Positions 1-5,673 of a stretch of DNA of 6,631 nucleotides are shown piece by piece; the first letter of the stretch is position 1, and every line of letters starts with the position of its first letter. The stretch covers positions 1 through 6,631 of the forward strand of contig WFRQ01000405.1 of assembly GCA_015486425.1 (NCBI GenBank), in the 5' to 3' direction. The DNA is from Deltaproteobacteria bacterium. Its GTDB lineage: Bacteria > Desulfobacterota > Dissulfuribacteria > Dissulfuribacterales > QOAL01. The translations under genes were made by a program, and so were the position numbers. The notes below the pieces were generated by a model, which saw only the letters and a program-made list of their open reading frames with translations, had not been told where the DNA came from and did no database searches.

Positions 1-1023
1 GATACCACAGTTGGTGCACTGCGATTTATTCCGGAAACTTCAAGCCTGGGCATCACCCCCCAGGCAGCAGGAACAAGGCTTGCCGCAGGGCCTGTCAACA
101 TGCCTTCACCTGATGTAACAGTGCGTTCCGCACTCATGGCCGCAGATGTGCGGCTGCGCTCCCTTGATGATATTCCGGCTTCATTCTACAGATTTGTTGG
201 TGAGGGCCGCAGCCTGATATACGCACCTTTCCGAATAATTGAGAAACCTGGCAGCGCGGACTCAGCCACTCTGAGGGCCGTGTGGGGAAACAGGGATATT
301 TTTGAAGTCAAGGCAGATGCGCTTAAAGGGGCTGTAAAAAATTCTGAGCGCCGGAAAGACAGCATAAAATTTCTTCCTCTAATCTGTCCTGAATGTGCAG
401 GCCCGCTTCCCGAGGAAAAAAATGCCCTGACCCTGCATTGTCCACGATGCTTCTCGCTCTGGGGAGTTCATGGAGGGACCTTTGCCAGACTGGAACATAC
501 CTGCCTTTCCCTGCCAGCTCAGGCAGGAGCATCCTTGAAAATATCCTTTCTGCCTTTCTGGAACCTGAGCCTGGAACTGAAAAATTTTCCTCTGGAATGC
601 AGGGCTGATGTTAGACGGATGCTGGTCTCCTGGAAGCCTGTTTTGCCAGAGTGGGAGCAGGAGCCCGTGCCCCTGCTGGTACCTGCATTTAAGCTGAACC
701 CCGGACTTTTTCTCAGAATCGCTGCCAGTCTCGGCCTCGCTGATCTGGAACTTGATGCATGCAAACCCGTATTGCCACAGGGGCATACGTGTCAACCAGT
801 ACGACTGCCAGTTGAGGAGGCGGCTCAGGCCGCAAAGGTCATACTTGCCCATATGATAAAAAGGCATAAAAAACTCCTGCCTCTAATCCCTGAAACAAGA
901 CTTAAAATAAAACGAATCAGGCTCCTTTTCCTGCCGTTTGAAATGGCAGGCAGGGACCTGATCCAGTGTCATACAGGCATCTCTCTAACAAAAAGGGCAA
1001 TGGAGCTTGGAGAAACCGTTTAA
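1..1023 (+). CDS. Zinc-ribbon protein of unknown function (5'-truncated by window edge)
   Basis: I do not recognise this family. The frame is open from base 1 with no stop, and the first 33 codons look protein-like, so the gene probably begins upstream. An internal ATG at 100 has a weak AGGG upstream and would give 307 residues, so a start there cannot be excluded. Codons at 385, 394, 439 and 448 encode two Cys-Pro-x-Cys knuckles (CPEC and CPRC) separated by 14 residues, a typical zinc-ribbon arrangement. Short aromatic-x-Pro-Phe stretches recur: YAPF before the ribbon, FLPF about 33 residues after it, and FLPF again near the C-terminus. A related VPAF lies between the last two. The C-terminal third is rich in Lys/Arg and Leu. 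I see no signal peptide or clear membrane helix in the visible part. It converges on the phosphoesterase gene across a 94-base gap with no obvious terminator. Metal binding is inferred from the cysteines; the function is unknown. Confidence 0.72.
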   Translation, partial: DTTVGALRFIPETSSLGITPQAAGTRLAAGPVNMPSPDVTVRSALMAADVRLRSLDDIPASFYRFVGEGRSLIYAPFRIIEKPGSADSATLRAVWGNRDIFEVKADALKGAVKNSERRKDSIKFLPLICPECAGPLPEEKNALTLHCPRCFSLWGVHGGTFARLEHTCLSLPAQAGASLKISFLPFWNLSLELKNFPLECRADVRRMLVSWKPVLPEWEQEPVPLLVPAFKLNPGLFLRIAASLGLADLELDACKPVLPQGHTCQPVRLPVEEAAQAAKVILAHMIKRHKKLLPLIPETRLKIKRIRLLFLPFEMAGRDLIQCHTGISLTKRAMELGETV

Positions 1024-1117
1024 ATCCTGAATGGCATGAAACTCCAAATTATTTCTCCCGCTGTATCTGCTCAGGGGGTACCGCATCTGCTGCGTTGTCG
1101 GGGGGTGGTAGTCATAA

Positions 1118-1612
1118 TCAGTCAATCAAGACATGACTGATCTGCCTGGTTTCAGTATTAATAAGTGCCCAGCCTGCAGGTTCCTTCTTTCCCATGATTT
1201 CTCCGGGATTTAACAGAATGGTATTCCCAACCTGTTCCTGTTGCCACAGATGTGTGTGACCGAAAAATACCATGTGGAAATCTCCGGAACGGGCAAGGGC
1301 GCCAGCCATGTCAGGCGCGTGAACAAAACCAAGCCTCAGGCCCCCCGGTTCTATCTGCCCCATCCAGCCGTGAAATGTCACGTGCTGCTCACGCTTTCTG
1401 AGACGCTTCATGAGCAGCACCTGGTCCCCGCTGTTATTTCCGAGAATCAGGTGGATATGTCCCGGAAACAGGTCGAGTTCCTCGAGCATGAACGGCGATA
1501 TCAGGTCGCCGCAGTGGATCATAAGCTCTACCCCGGCCTTATTGGCCTGTAACACCATCTTTCTCATGTTCCAGATATGGTCGTGACTGTCACTGACAAC
1601 TGCTATTTTCAT
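1118..1612 (-). CDS. YfcE/MJ0936-like metallophosphoesterase
   Basis: This is a 164-residue calcineurin-like phosphoesterase of the small YfcE/MJ0936/YsnB type. Those enzymes use two divalent metals to hydrolyse phosphodiesters; the physiological substrate is generally unknown. The metal-site motifs appear in order: D8-S-H10, G35-D36, G58-N59, H98 (in the FVHAPD stretch) and G118-H-T-H121, followed by NPG near the C-terminus. The length is normal for the family. The usual GNCD box is GNNS here, which keeps the asparagine ligand. The ATG start is supported by AAGG at 1620-1623 with a 7-base spacer. The gene overlaps the 3' end of ogt by 23 bases, so it is probably the last gene of a thiL-ogt-phosphoesterase transcript. 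It is soluble, with no signal peptide. The family is clear; the substrate is not. Confidence 0.9.
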   Translation of the reverse strand: MKIAVVSDSHDHIWNMRKMVLQANKAGVELMIHCGDLISPFMLEELDLFPGHIHLILGNNSGDQVLLMKRLRKREQHVTFHGWMGQIEPGGLRLGFVHAPDMAGALARSGDFHMVFFGHTHLWQQEQVGNTILLNPGEIMGKKEPAGWALINTETRQISHVLID

Positions 1613-2189
1613 GCTCGTGCCTTAACAAAAGTCTCTTTATCTCAATTCCTGAGGAAAACCCTGTGAGCCTGCCGCCTGCCCCGACAATTCTGTGGCAGGG
1701 GATAAGAATGGGAATGGGATTTGCCTTCAGGGCCTGGCCTGCTGCCCGCGGTGAGCCGCATCCAATGGTGCGTGCTATATCTCCATAGGTTGCAGTAAAG
1801 CCGTATGGTACTCTGCCGGCAGCCTCCCATACCTTTTTCTGAAATTCGGTGCCATCTGCCCGGAACTCTATTGAGTCGGGCAGATCTCTGCCATCAAGGA
1901 TAGCCTGGAAAATGCTCTGAAGCCACTGGGCGGAGGTGCTGATGTCCTTTCCTGCGGGTTTATCCGGTTTGTCCGGTTTATCCATGGCAATCCTGACACC
2001 TGTTATAACACCGTCAGTGGCGTAGACATCAATGCGAAGAGAGCATTGGCCAACCATAGTAATGAATGTATCCTTGTTCAAAAAAGCTTCTGACCCTGTC
2101 ATGCTCTTCCCACAGCCCCGACACTCCATACCCCAATACCCTGCCCCCCGTATCATTCCCCGTGGATATAAATAGACATCAATGCTCAT
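1590..2189 (-). CDS. ogt: Methylated-DNA--[protein]-cysteine S-methyltransferase (O6-alkylguanine repair)
   Basis: This is a suicide repair protein that transfers the methyl group from O6-methylguanine (and O4-methylthymine) in DNA to its own cysteine. The signature P164-C165-H166-R167 followed by IVG contains the acceptor Cys. Also present are the TEFQKKVW helix (114-121), PYG at 128-130 leading to TYGDIA, R148 (the probable arginine finger in SPRAAGQALKANP), N157 and the C-terminal KRLLLRHE. The N-terminal beta domain starts near residue 48. The start is uncertain. The ATG at 2189 overlaps thiL by 11 bases (ATGAGCATTGA) but has no good Shine-Dalgarno site and adds a G-rich, poorly coding-looking segment. 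In-frame ATGs at 2129, 2102 and 2057 would give 179, 170 or 155 residues, closer to the family length. A three-unit KPD repeat at 71-79 comes from a 9-bp tandem repeat. The 3' end overlaps the phosphoesterase gene. It is cytoplasmic. Confidence 0.92.
   Translation of the reverse strand: MSIDVYLYPRGMIRGAGYWGMECRGCGKSMTGSEAFLNKDTFITMVGQCSLRIDVYATDGVITGVRIAMDKPDKPDKPAGKDISTSAQWLQSIFQAILDGRDLPDSIEFRADGTEFQKKVWEAAGRVPYGFTATYGDIARTIGCGSPRAAGQALKANPIPILIPCHRIVGAGGRLTGFSSGIEIKRLLLRHEHENSSCQ
1957..1983. repeat. Three-copy 9-bp tandem repeat inside ogt
   Basis: Three adjacent units read GGTTTATCC, GGTTTGTCC, GGTTTATCC on the + strand, the middle one differing by a single base. On the coding strand each encodes Lys-Pro-Asp (read in frame as KPDKPDKPA), forming a charged, flexible linker in Ogt between the N-terminal and catalytic parts. 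Copy-number slippage would stay in frame. Confidence 0.85.
2109..2161 (-). other. G-run cluster at the 5' end of ogt
   Basis: On the ogt sense strand this 53-base stretch has six runs of three to six G, separated by 8, 2, 4, 11 and 4 bases. Strict quadruplex patterns (four runs with loops of at most 7) are not met, but a looser quadruplex in the mRNA is conceivable. It lies across the alternative ogt start at 2129 and just upstream of the one at 2102, so it would either encode a Gly/Trp-rich N-terminal extension or form an untranslated leader between thiL and ogt. The runs are seen directly; any structure or role is inference. Confidence 0.4.
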
Positions 2190-3237
2190 AACCCATGAAG
2201 GTTATCTCCCTTCTGCCATACCTTCCGGAAAGCCATACCCCGTGCCCGTCTGTCATTGTGCCCATCATGAAAGGAGGCCTGCCTGTAACTGACGTCACCC
2301 GGGCCTCCATGAGACTGCATCTTTCAGGAGGAACAGCCCACAGAAGCTCAAAATCTTCTCCCCCGAACAGTGCAAGATCAAGCGGATTTCCAATGGAACG
2401 GCACTGCCTGCACACACTCCTCAGCGCCCTGGAAACCGGTATGTTTTCTTCATGAATTTCTGCTCCGGTTCCACTCATTCTGCACATGTGCGCAAGATCA
2501 GTGGCAAGCCCGTCTGACATGTCCATACCTGCGCATGCAAGATTCTCACTCAACAGGAGCCTTCCGAGCCCTATTCTGGGCACTGGATCAAGGTGTCTGC
2601 GCTCTAACCTGTCAAGCACAGTACGCCTTACCTTGTGCCGAAGCTGTAATCTGCATGACTGCATGGACAGAATGGCAAGACCTGCCGCAGACTCTCCAAG
2701 TGGACCTGAGCAGTAGATGATATCTCCTGGAGAGGCACCGCTTCTGGAAAGCCATCTTCCCTCTGTCAGCTCTCCCATAAGCGTAAGGCTCAGTACAAGC
2801 TCTCCCGGAGAAGACACGGTATCACCGCCTGACAGCATGGCGCCATAAGCACCGAGCATTGAACACAGGCCTTCTGCAAATGGTAATATAAAGTCGTCAA
2901 GGCATTGCCTGTATCGGGTTGGAATTGCAAGGTTCAGAAACGCCCAGCGTGGAAATGCTCCCTGGGCTGCCATGTCACTGAGATTTACTGCGGCAAGCTT
3001 TCTTCCAAGGAACCACGGGTTAAAATAATCCATACTGAAATGAACACCCTCTACCATGGTATCCGTGGTTACAGCTATCCTGCCTGTTCCTTTATGCCCA
3101 CACAGACCCTGAAGCACCGCACAGTCATCCCCAGGACCTTCAATGGCACCTGCCATGACAGGGGATATGCCTGCGCCGGGGCTTCCACATACACTTAATA
3201 TTGCATTAATTATTTCTCTTTCGTGTAACCCCGGCAT
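2179..3237 (-). CDS. thiL: Thiamine-monophosphate kinase
   Basis: ThiL uses ATP to phosphorylate thiamine monophosphate to thiamine diphosphate, the last step of cofactor synthesis, in the cytoplasm. It belongs to the PurM/ThiL ATP-binding fold. In 352-residue numbering the family motifs appear in order: G36-D-D (GPGDDCAV), TTDTMVEGVHF at 57-67, NLSDMAAQGA at 85-94, GGDT at 137-140, GPLGESAAGL at 178-187, MDMSDGL at 238-244 and GGEDFELL at 292-299. These cover the Mg-ATP and substrate sites. The length is slightly above the usual 320-340. I chose ATG at 3237: a TTG four codons upstream (3249) lies inside the Shine-Dalgarno sequence and is unlikely to be the start. The stop overlaps the longest ogt reading frame by 11 bases. 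It is divergent from tRNA-Leu and probably the first gene of a three-gene unit; I found no clear promoter for it. The family assignment is secure. Confidence 0.96.
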   Translation of the reverse strand: MPGLHEREIINAILSVCGSPGAGISPVMAGAIEGPGDDCAVLQGLCGHKGTGRIAVTTDTMVEGVHFSMDYFNPWFLGRKLAAVNLSDMAAQGAFPRWAFLNLAIPTRYRQCLDDFILPFAEGLCSMLGAYGAMLSGGDTVSSPGELVLSLTLMGELTEGRWLSRSGASPGDIIYCSGPLGESAAGLAILSMQSCRLQLRHKVRRTVLDRLERRHLDPVPRIGLGRLLLSENLACAGMDMSDGLATDLAHMCRMSGTGAEIHEENIPVSRALRSVCRQCRSIGNPLDLALFGGEDFELLWAVPPERCSLMEARVTSVTGRPPFMMGTMTDGHGVWLSGRYGRREITFMGYEH

Positions 3238-3243
3238 GTCATA

Positions 3244-3247
3244 CCTC
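3244..3247 (-). promoter_or_regulatory. Ribosome binding site deciding the thiL start
   Basis: GAGG on the - strand lies 6 bases upstream of ATG 3237. The in-frame TTG at 3249 overlaps this site, so the ATG is the better start. Confidence 0.7.
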
Positions 3248-3273
3248 AACTATATGTGCGGTCTGTCGATTTC

Positions 3274-3302
3274 TTGACTTCATTTTTCCCATTGGTTAGA
3301 TT
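3274..3302 (+). promoter_or_regulatory. Sigma70-type promoter for tRNA-Leu
   Basis: A -35 box TTGACT (3274-3279, 5 of 6 consensus) is followed by a 17-base spacer and a -10 box TAGATT (3297-3302, 4 of 6). The expected start near 3309 would give a leader of about 28 bases before the tRNA. The position and optimal spacing make this the best promoter in the window. It points away from thiL. Confidence 0.65.
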
Positions 3303-3336
3303 AAGTATTTCTTAAAGTGGCGGTGGCCTGTTTAAT

Positions 3337-3422
3337 GCGAGAGTGGCGGAACTGGTAGACGCACTGGACTTAGGATCCAGCGGCCCTGCGCCGTGGGAGT
3401 TCGACTCTCCCCTCTCGCACCA
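3337..3422 (+). tRNA. tRNA-Leu, anticodon UAG
   Basis: This is a complete class II tRNA. The acceptor stem is GCGAGAG (3337-3343) with CTCTCGC (3412-3418), then discriminator A3419 and an encoded CCA (3420-3422). The anticodon stem CTGGA/TCCAG (3364-3368, 3376-3380) encloses the loop CTTAGGA with TAG at 3371-3373, decoding CUN leucine codons. A long variable arm at 3381-3393 (CGGC/GCCG stem), as expected for leucine, precedes the T arm GGGAG/CTCCC with loop TTCGACT (3395-3411). All stems pair without mismatch, so the gene looks functional. A good promoter lies just upstream. No terminator with a U-run follows, so the transcript may continue into tig. Confidence 0.97.
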
Positions 3423-3481
3423 CCTGCTGAATACAAACAGGAGATCAGTGCAAAAGTCAACTCAATGAGGCCACATCCGGC

Positions 3482-3509
3482 CTGCAACCGGTTCAGCTTC
3501 AAATACAAT
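3482..3509 (+). promoter_or_regulatory. Weak candidate tig promoter
   Basis: TACAAT (3504-3509) matches the -10 consensus at 5 of 6 positions. CTGCAA (3482-3487), 16 bases upstream, matches -35 at only 3 of 6. If used, transcription would start near 3516 and give tig a leader of about 180 bases carrying the 8-bp hairpin and the mini-ORF. This is a guess from hexamers alone. Confidence 0.2.
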
Positions 3510-3537
3510 GAAGGTAACAGTATCACAGGCACAGACT

Positions 3538-3559
3538 GCCCGGAAATCAGGTTCCGGGC
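3538..3559 (+). other. Perfect 8-bp hairpin in the tig leader
   Basis: GCCCGGAA (3538-3545) and TTCCGGGC (3552-3559) are exact inverted complements around the loop ATCAGG. The stem is GC-rich and should be stable in RNA. No T-run follows on either strand, so it is not a standard intrinsic terminator. It could be an RNA-processing or stability element downstream of the tRNA, or a dyad operator in DNA. Confidence 0.55.
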
Positions 3560-3583
3560 TGCGCATTGCCTAAGGGGAGAAGT

Positions 3584-3643
3584 ATGAAAATCTGCACCGG
3601 GTACCATAATATACAACTGTGTATCCTGCTGAGATGCTGTTAA
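3584..3643 (+). CDS. Possible Cys-rich leader peptide upstream of tig
   Basis: An ATG at 3584 follows AAGGGG (3572-3577) by 6 bases, a stronger ribosome binding site than that of tig itself. The frame encodes 19 residues, MKICTGYHNIQLCILLRCC, then TAA. Four of the residues are cysteine, and the last two codons are TGC TGT. It ends 54 bases before the tig ATG. Short frames like this arise by chance, and I know of no matching described peptide here. It could be a regulatory upstream ORF or noise. Confidence 0.25.
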   Translation: MKICTGYHNIQLCILLRCC

Positions 3644-3697
3644 AAGAGCTGCGGGCACACATAAACAAAAAATATATCCCAGAAAGGCTGAATATCC

Positions 3698-5023
3698 ATG
3701 AAAGTTAATGTTGAAGACGTAAGCCCTGTCCAGAAACGCATGAAAGTGGAACTTCCGGTGGAAACAGTATCCAAGGCATATGCCGATGTATACAACCAGT
3801 TAAGGAAAACCGCATCTATCAGGGGTTTCCGCAAGGGCAAGGCCCCCAATACAATACTTGCGAGAGAATATGGCCCTCAGATCAAGGGAGAGGTCCTTGA
3901 AAAGCTGATACAGGAATCCATAAAAGATGCAATAACAAAGGCCGATGTAATCATGGTGCTTGAACCCATGCTGGAAGATGCAGGCGACCTGAATGAACGT
4001 AAGCCATTCGTGTATTCCGTGCTGATGGATATTGTGCCTGAATTTGAAATCAAAGATTACAAGGGTGTCAAGCTTGTAAAACCCTCTGTGGAAGTTTCGG
4101 ATGAAGAGGTTGAAGAACAGCTTCAGGCCCTGAGGCGGCACTTCGGTTCCATCTCACCAATGGAAGAAAACCGTCCGCTCGGGGAGAACGATATTGCCAT
4201 ACTTGACTATACAGCGGAGGTGGATGGCCAGGAGGTGGATGAACTTGCACAGGAAGATTTTTATGTGGAAGTAGGGGCAGGAAGCTTCAACAGGGAATTC
4301 GAAAAAGCCCTTGTGGGAATGTCCAAAGGTGACGAAAAGGATATTGAGATTACATATCCGGAAGATGCAGTCAACGCCAAGGTTGCAGGCAAAACAGTAA
4401 AATATCATGTAATTCTCAAGGATATACAGGAACGGGAACTTCCGGCGCTCGATGATGAATTCGCCAAAAAAATCGGCAATGAATTCAAAACTATAGATGA
4501 TGTAAGAGACCGGCTCAGGGAACAGATACGGAAGGACAAGGAAGAGGCCGTAGAGTCAAGCCTCAGGAGCCAGCTCTTTGATGCTCTGCTTAAAGATGTT
4601 GATTTTCCAGTGCCTGAACGTCTCATTGAGAAAAAACTTGATCAGATGATTGACAATATAGCAGGGCACATGCAGGAACGCGGTGTTGATCTTGAACGGG
4701 CCGGACTCGATGAGTCACGCCTGAGGGAAAAGATGCGCGACGATGCTCTGCAACAGGTCAGGACCGAACTCATCCTGGACAAAATCGCGGAAATTGAGGA
4801 CATAACCATTCCAGATGAAGATCTGCAGGGCTACGCGCGTTACATTGAAAACAGCTATGAGGACATAAACGTAACCAAATCAGACCTTCAGTCTGCCCTG
4901 TTCGATACCGTGCTTCCCAAGCTCAGGGCACAGAAGACTGTGGAATTTCTGCTGGAACAGGCAGAGACAGTAGATCCTCCTGAAGAGGGAAGTGATGAAG
5001 CCAGGGATACTGCTGCTGACTGA
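3698..5023 (+). CDS. tig: Trigger factor (ribosome-associated chaperone, peptidyl-prolyl isomerase)
   Basis: Trigger factor docks at the ribosome exit tunnel, shields nascent chains and catalyses prolyl cis-trans isomerisation. At 441 residues it is full length (E. coli 432). The N-terminal ribosome-binding domain (1 to about 115) carries the signature G43-F-R-K-G-K-A-P50. An FKBP-type isomerase domain spans about 160-245, with LDYTAEVDG, FEKALVGMSKGDEKDI and ITYPEDA segments. The helical C-terminal chaperone arms run from about 255 to 425 and are followed by an acidic tail. Many Glu/Asp/Lys residues fit this soluble protein. The ATG follows AGAAAGG at 3681-3687 with a rather long 10-base spacer, so initiation may be modest. 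It is followed after 41 bases by clpP, the common bacterial tig-clpP-clpX order, linking folding at the ribosome to degradation. The identification is secure. Confidence 0.97.
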   Translation: MKVNVEDVSPVQKRMKVELPVETVSKAYADVYNQLRKTASIRGFRKGKAPNTILAREYGPQIKGEVLEKLIQESIKDAITKADVIMVLEPMLEDAGDLNERKPFVYSVLMDIVPEFEIKDYKGVKLVKPSVEVSDEEVEEQLQALRRHFGSISPMEENRPLGENDIAILDYTAEVDGQEVDELAQEDFYVEVGAGSFNREFEKALVGMSKGDEKDIEITYPEDAVNAKVAGKTVKYHVILKDIQERELPALDDEFAKKIGNEFKTIDDVRDRLREQIRKDKEEAVESSLRSQLFDALLKDVDFPVPERLIEKKLDQMIDNIAGHMQERGVDLERAGLDESRLREKMRDDALQQVRTELILDKIAEIEDITIPDEDLQGYARYIENSYEDINVTKSDLQSALFDTVLPKLRAQKTVEFLLEQAETVDPPEEGSDEARDTAAD

Positions 5024-5064
5024 TGGCATAAGCATAATTAACATAAAGTCAAGAGGTTGAAAAA

Positions 5065-5673
5065 ATGCCTTTAATACCTATGGTAGTAGAGCAGAGTCCT
5101 CGGGGTGAGAGGGCTTATGACATATTTTCCAGGCTGCTCAAGGAACGAATTATTTTTCTCGGGGGAGCTGTAAATGATGAGGTTGCCAATCTTATAATCG
5201 CCCAGCTCCTGTTTCTTGAAGCAGAGGACCCCAAAGCTGATATTACTCTGTATATCAACTCCCCAGGCGGAGTCGTTACAGCAGGGCTGGCCATTTATGA
5301 CACCATGCAGTACATCAAGCCGCATGTCAGCACACTGTGCATCGGACAGGCCGCAAGCATGGGCGCGCTGCTGCTTGCTGCAGGCGCTGACGGCAAGCGT
5401 TACTCGCTCCCGAACTCACGGATACTGATACACCAGCCCATGGGCGGGTTTCAGGGCCAGGCTACAGATATTGACATACATGCCAAGGAAATACTTAAAC
5501 TCAGGAAAAGACTTAATGAGATATTTGTAAAACATACAGGGAAAACATTAAAGCGTATCCAGACAGACACTGAGCGTGACTATTTCATGGGTGCTGAGGA
5601 AGCCAGAAAATACGGCATCGTAGATACTGTAATAAGCAGCAGGGAAACAGAATCCCAGGAGGAAAATGTCTGA
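5065..5673 (+). CDS. clpP: ATP-dependent Clp protease proteolytic subunit
   Basis: ClpP is the self-compartmentalised serine protease that forms two stacked heptamers and degrades proteins fed by ClpX or ClpA. The 202-residue protein has the full catalytic triad at family-typical positions: S98 (in GQAASMGA), H123 (in LIHQPMGG) and D172 (in ERDYFMG). The oxyanion-region SPGG lies at 66-69, and GQATDI in the handle region follows the histidine. The short N-terminus before SPRGERAYDIFSRLL is typical, with processing expected after a few residues as in other ClpPs. The ATG follows AGAGG (5052-5056) by 8 bases. It lies 41 bases after tig, and its stop overlaps the clpX start. No internal terminator is visible, so it is probably co-transcribed with both neighbours. 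The length and all key residues look normal, with no sign of an inactive paralogue. Confidence 0.98.
   Translation: MPLIPMVVEQSPRGERAYDIFSRLLKERIIFLGGAVNDEVANLIIAQLLFLEAEDPKADITLYINSPGGVVTAGLAIYDTMQYIKPHVSTLCIGQAASMGALLLAAGADGKRYSLPNSRILIHQPMGGFQGQATDIDIHAKEILKLRKRLNEIFVKHTGKTLKRIQTDTERDYFMGAEEARKYGIVDTVISSRETESQEENV
5657..5662 (+). promoter_or_regulatory. clpX ribosome binding site inside clpP
   Basis: AGGAGG, the strongest Shine-Dalgarno match in the window, lies in the last codons of clpP, 10 bases before the clpX ATG at 5673. An out-of-frame ATG at 5666 sits closer (3 bases), but its frame ends after ten codons. The ClpX N-terminus is clearly encoded from 5673. Confidence 0.75.

Larger units (their letters stand above)
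3423..3697 (+). other. tRNA-Leu to tig spacer / probable tig leader
   Basis: These 275 bases hold no substantial gene. They contain a small hairpin AGGCC/GGCCT (3468-3483), a perfect 8-bp hairpin (3538-3559), a possible 19-codon mini-ORF with a good ribosome binding site (3584-3643), and an A-rich stretch just before tig. A weak promoter-like pair lies at 3482-3509. No stem followed by a T-run is visible. Longer frames through this stretch that include the tRNA in either direction are spurious. Confidence 0.6.

Noticed and set aside
379..867. 162-codon minus-strand ORF inside the zinc-ribbon gene
   Set aside because: It has no motif or ribosome site, while the sense frame has a clear CPxC zinc ribbon.
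1024..1117. Possible bidirectional terminator between the convergent genes
   Set aside because: Only a 4-bp CGCA/TGCG stem without a T-run is present; it does not support a terminator on either strand.
1241..1552. 103-codon plus-strand ORF inside the phosphoesterase
   Set aside because: It is antisense to the metal-site motifs of a clear family member, with no supporting signal.
3393..3587. 64-codon plus-strand ORF starting inside the tRNA
   Set aside because: It begins in the variable arm of the tRNA, with no ribosome site and no recognisable protein features.
3332..3658. 108-codon minus-strand ORF across the tRNA and spacer
   Set aside because: It reads antisense through the whole tRNA-Leu; its C-terminal part is the kind of false protein produced by translating a tRNA-Leu gene in reverse.
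5010..5047. Internal promoter before clpP (CATAAT and three CATAA copies)
   Set aside because: CATAAT at 5033 resembles a -10 box, but the -35 position is poor (CTGCTG) and no heat-shock sigma consensus is seen; the AT-rich gap explains it.
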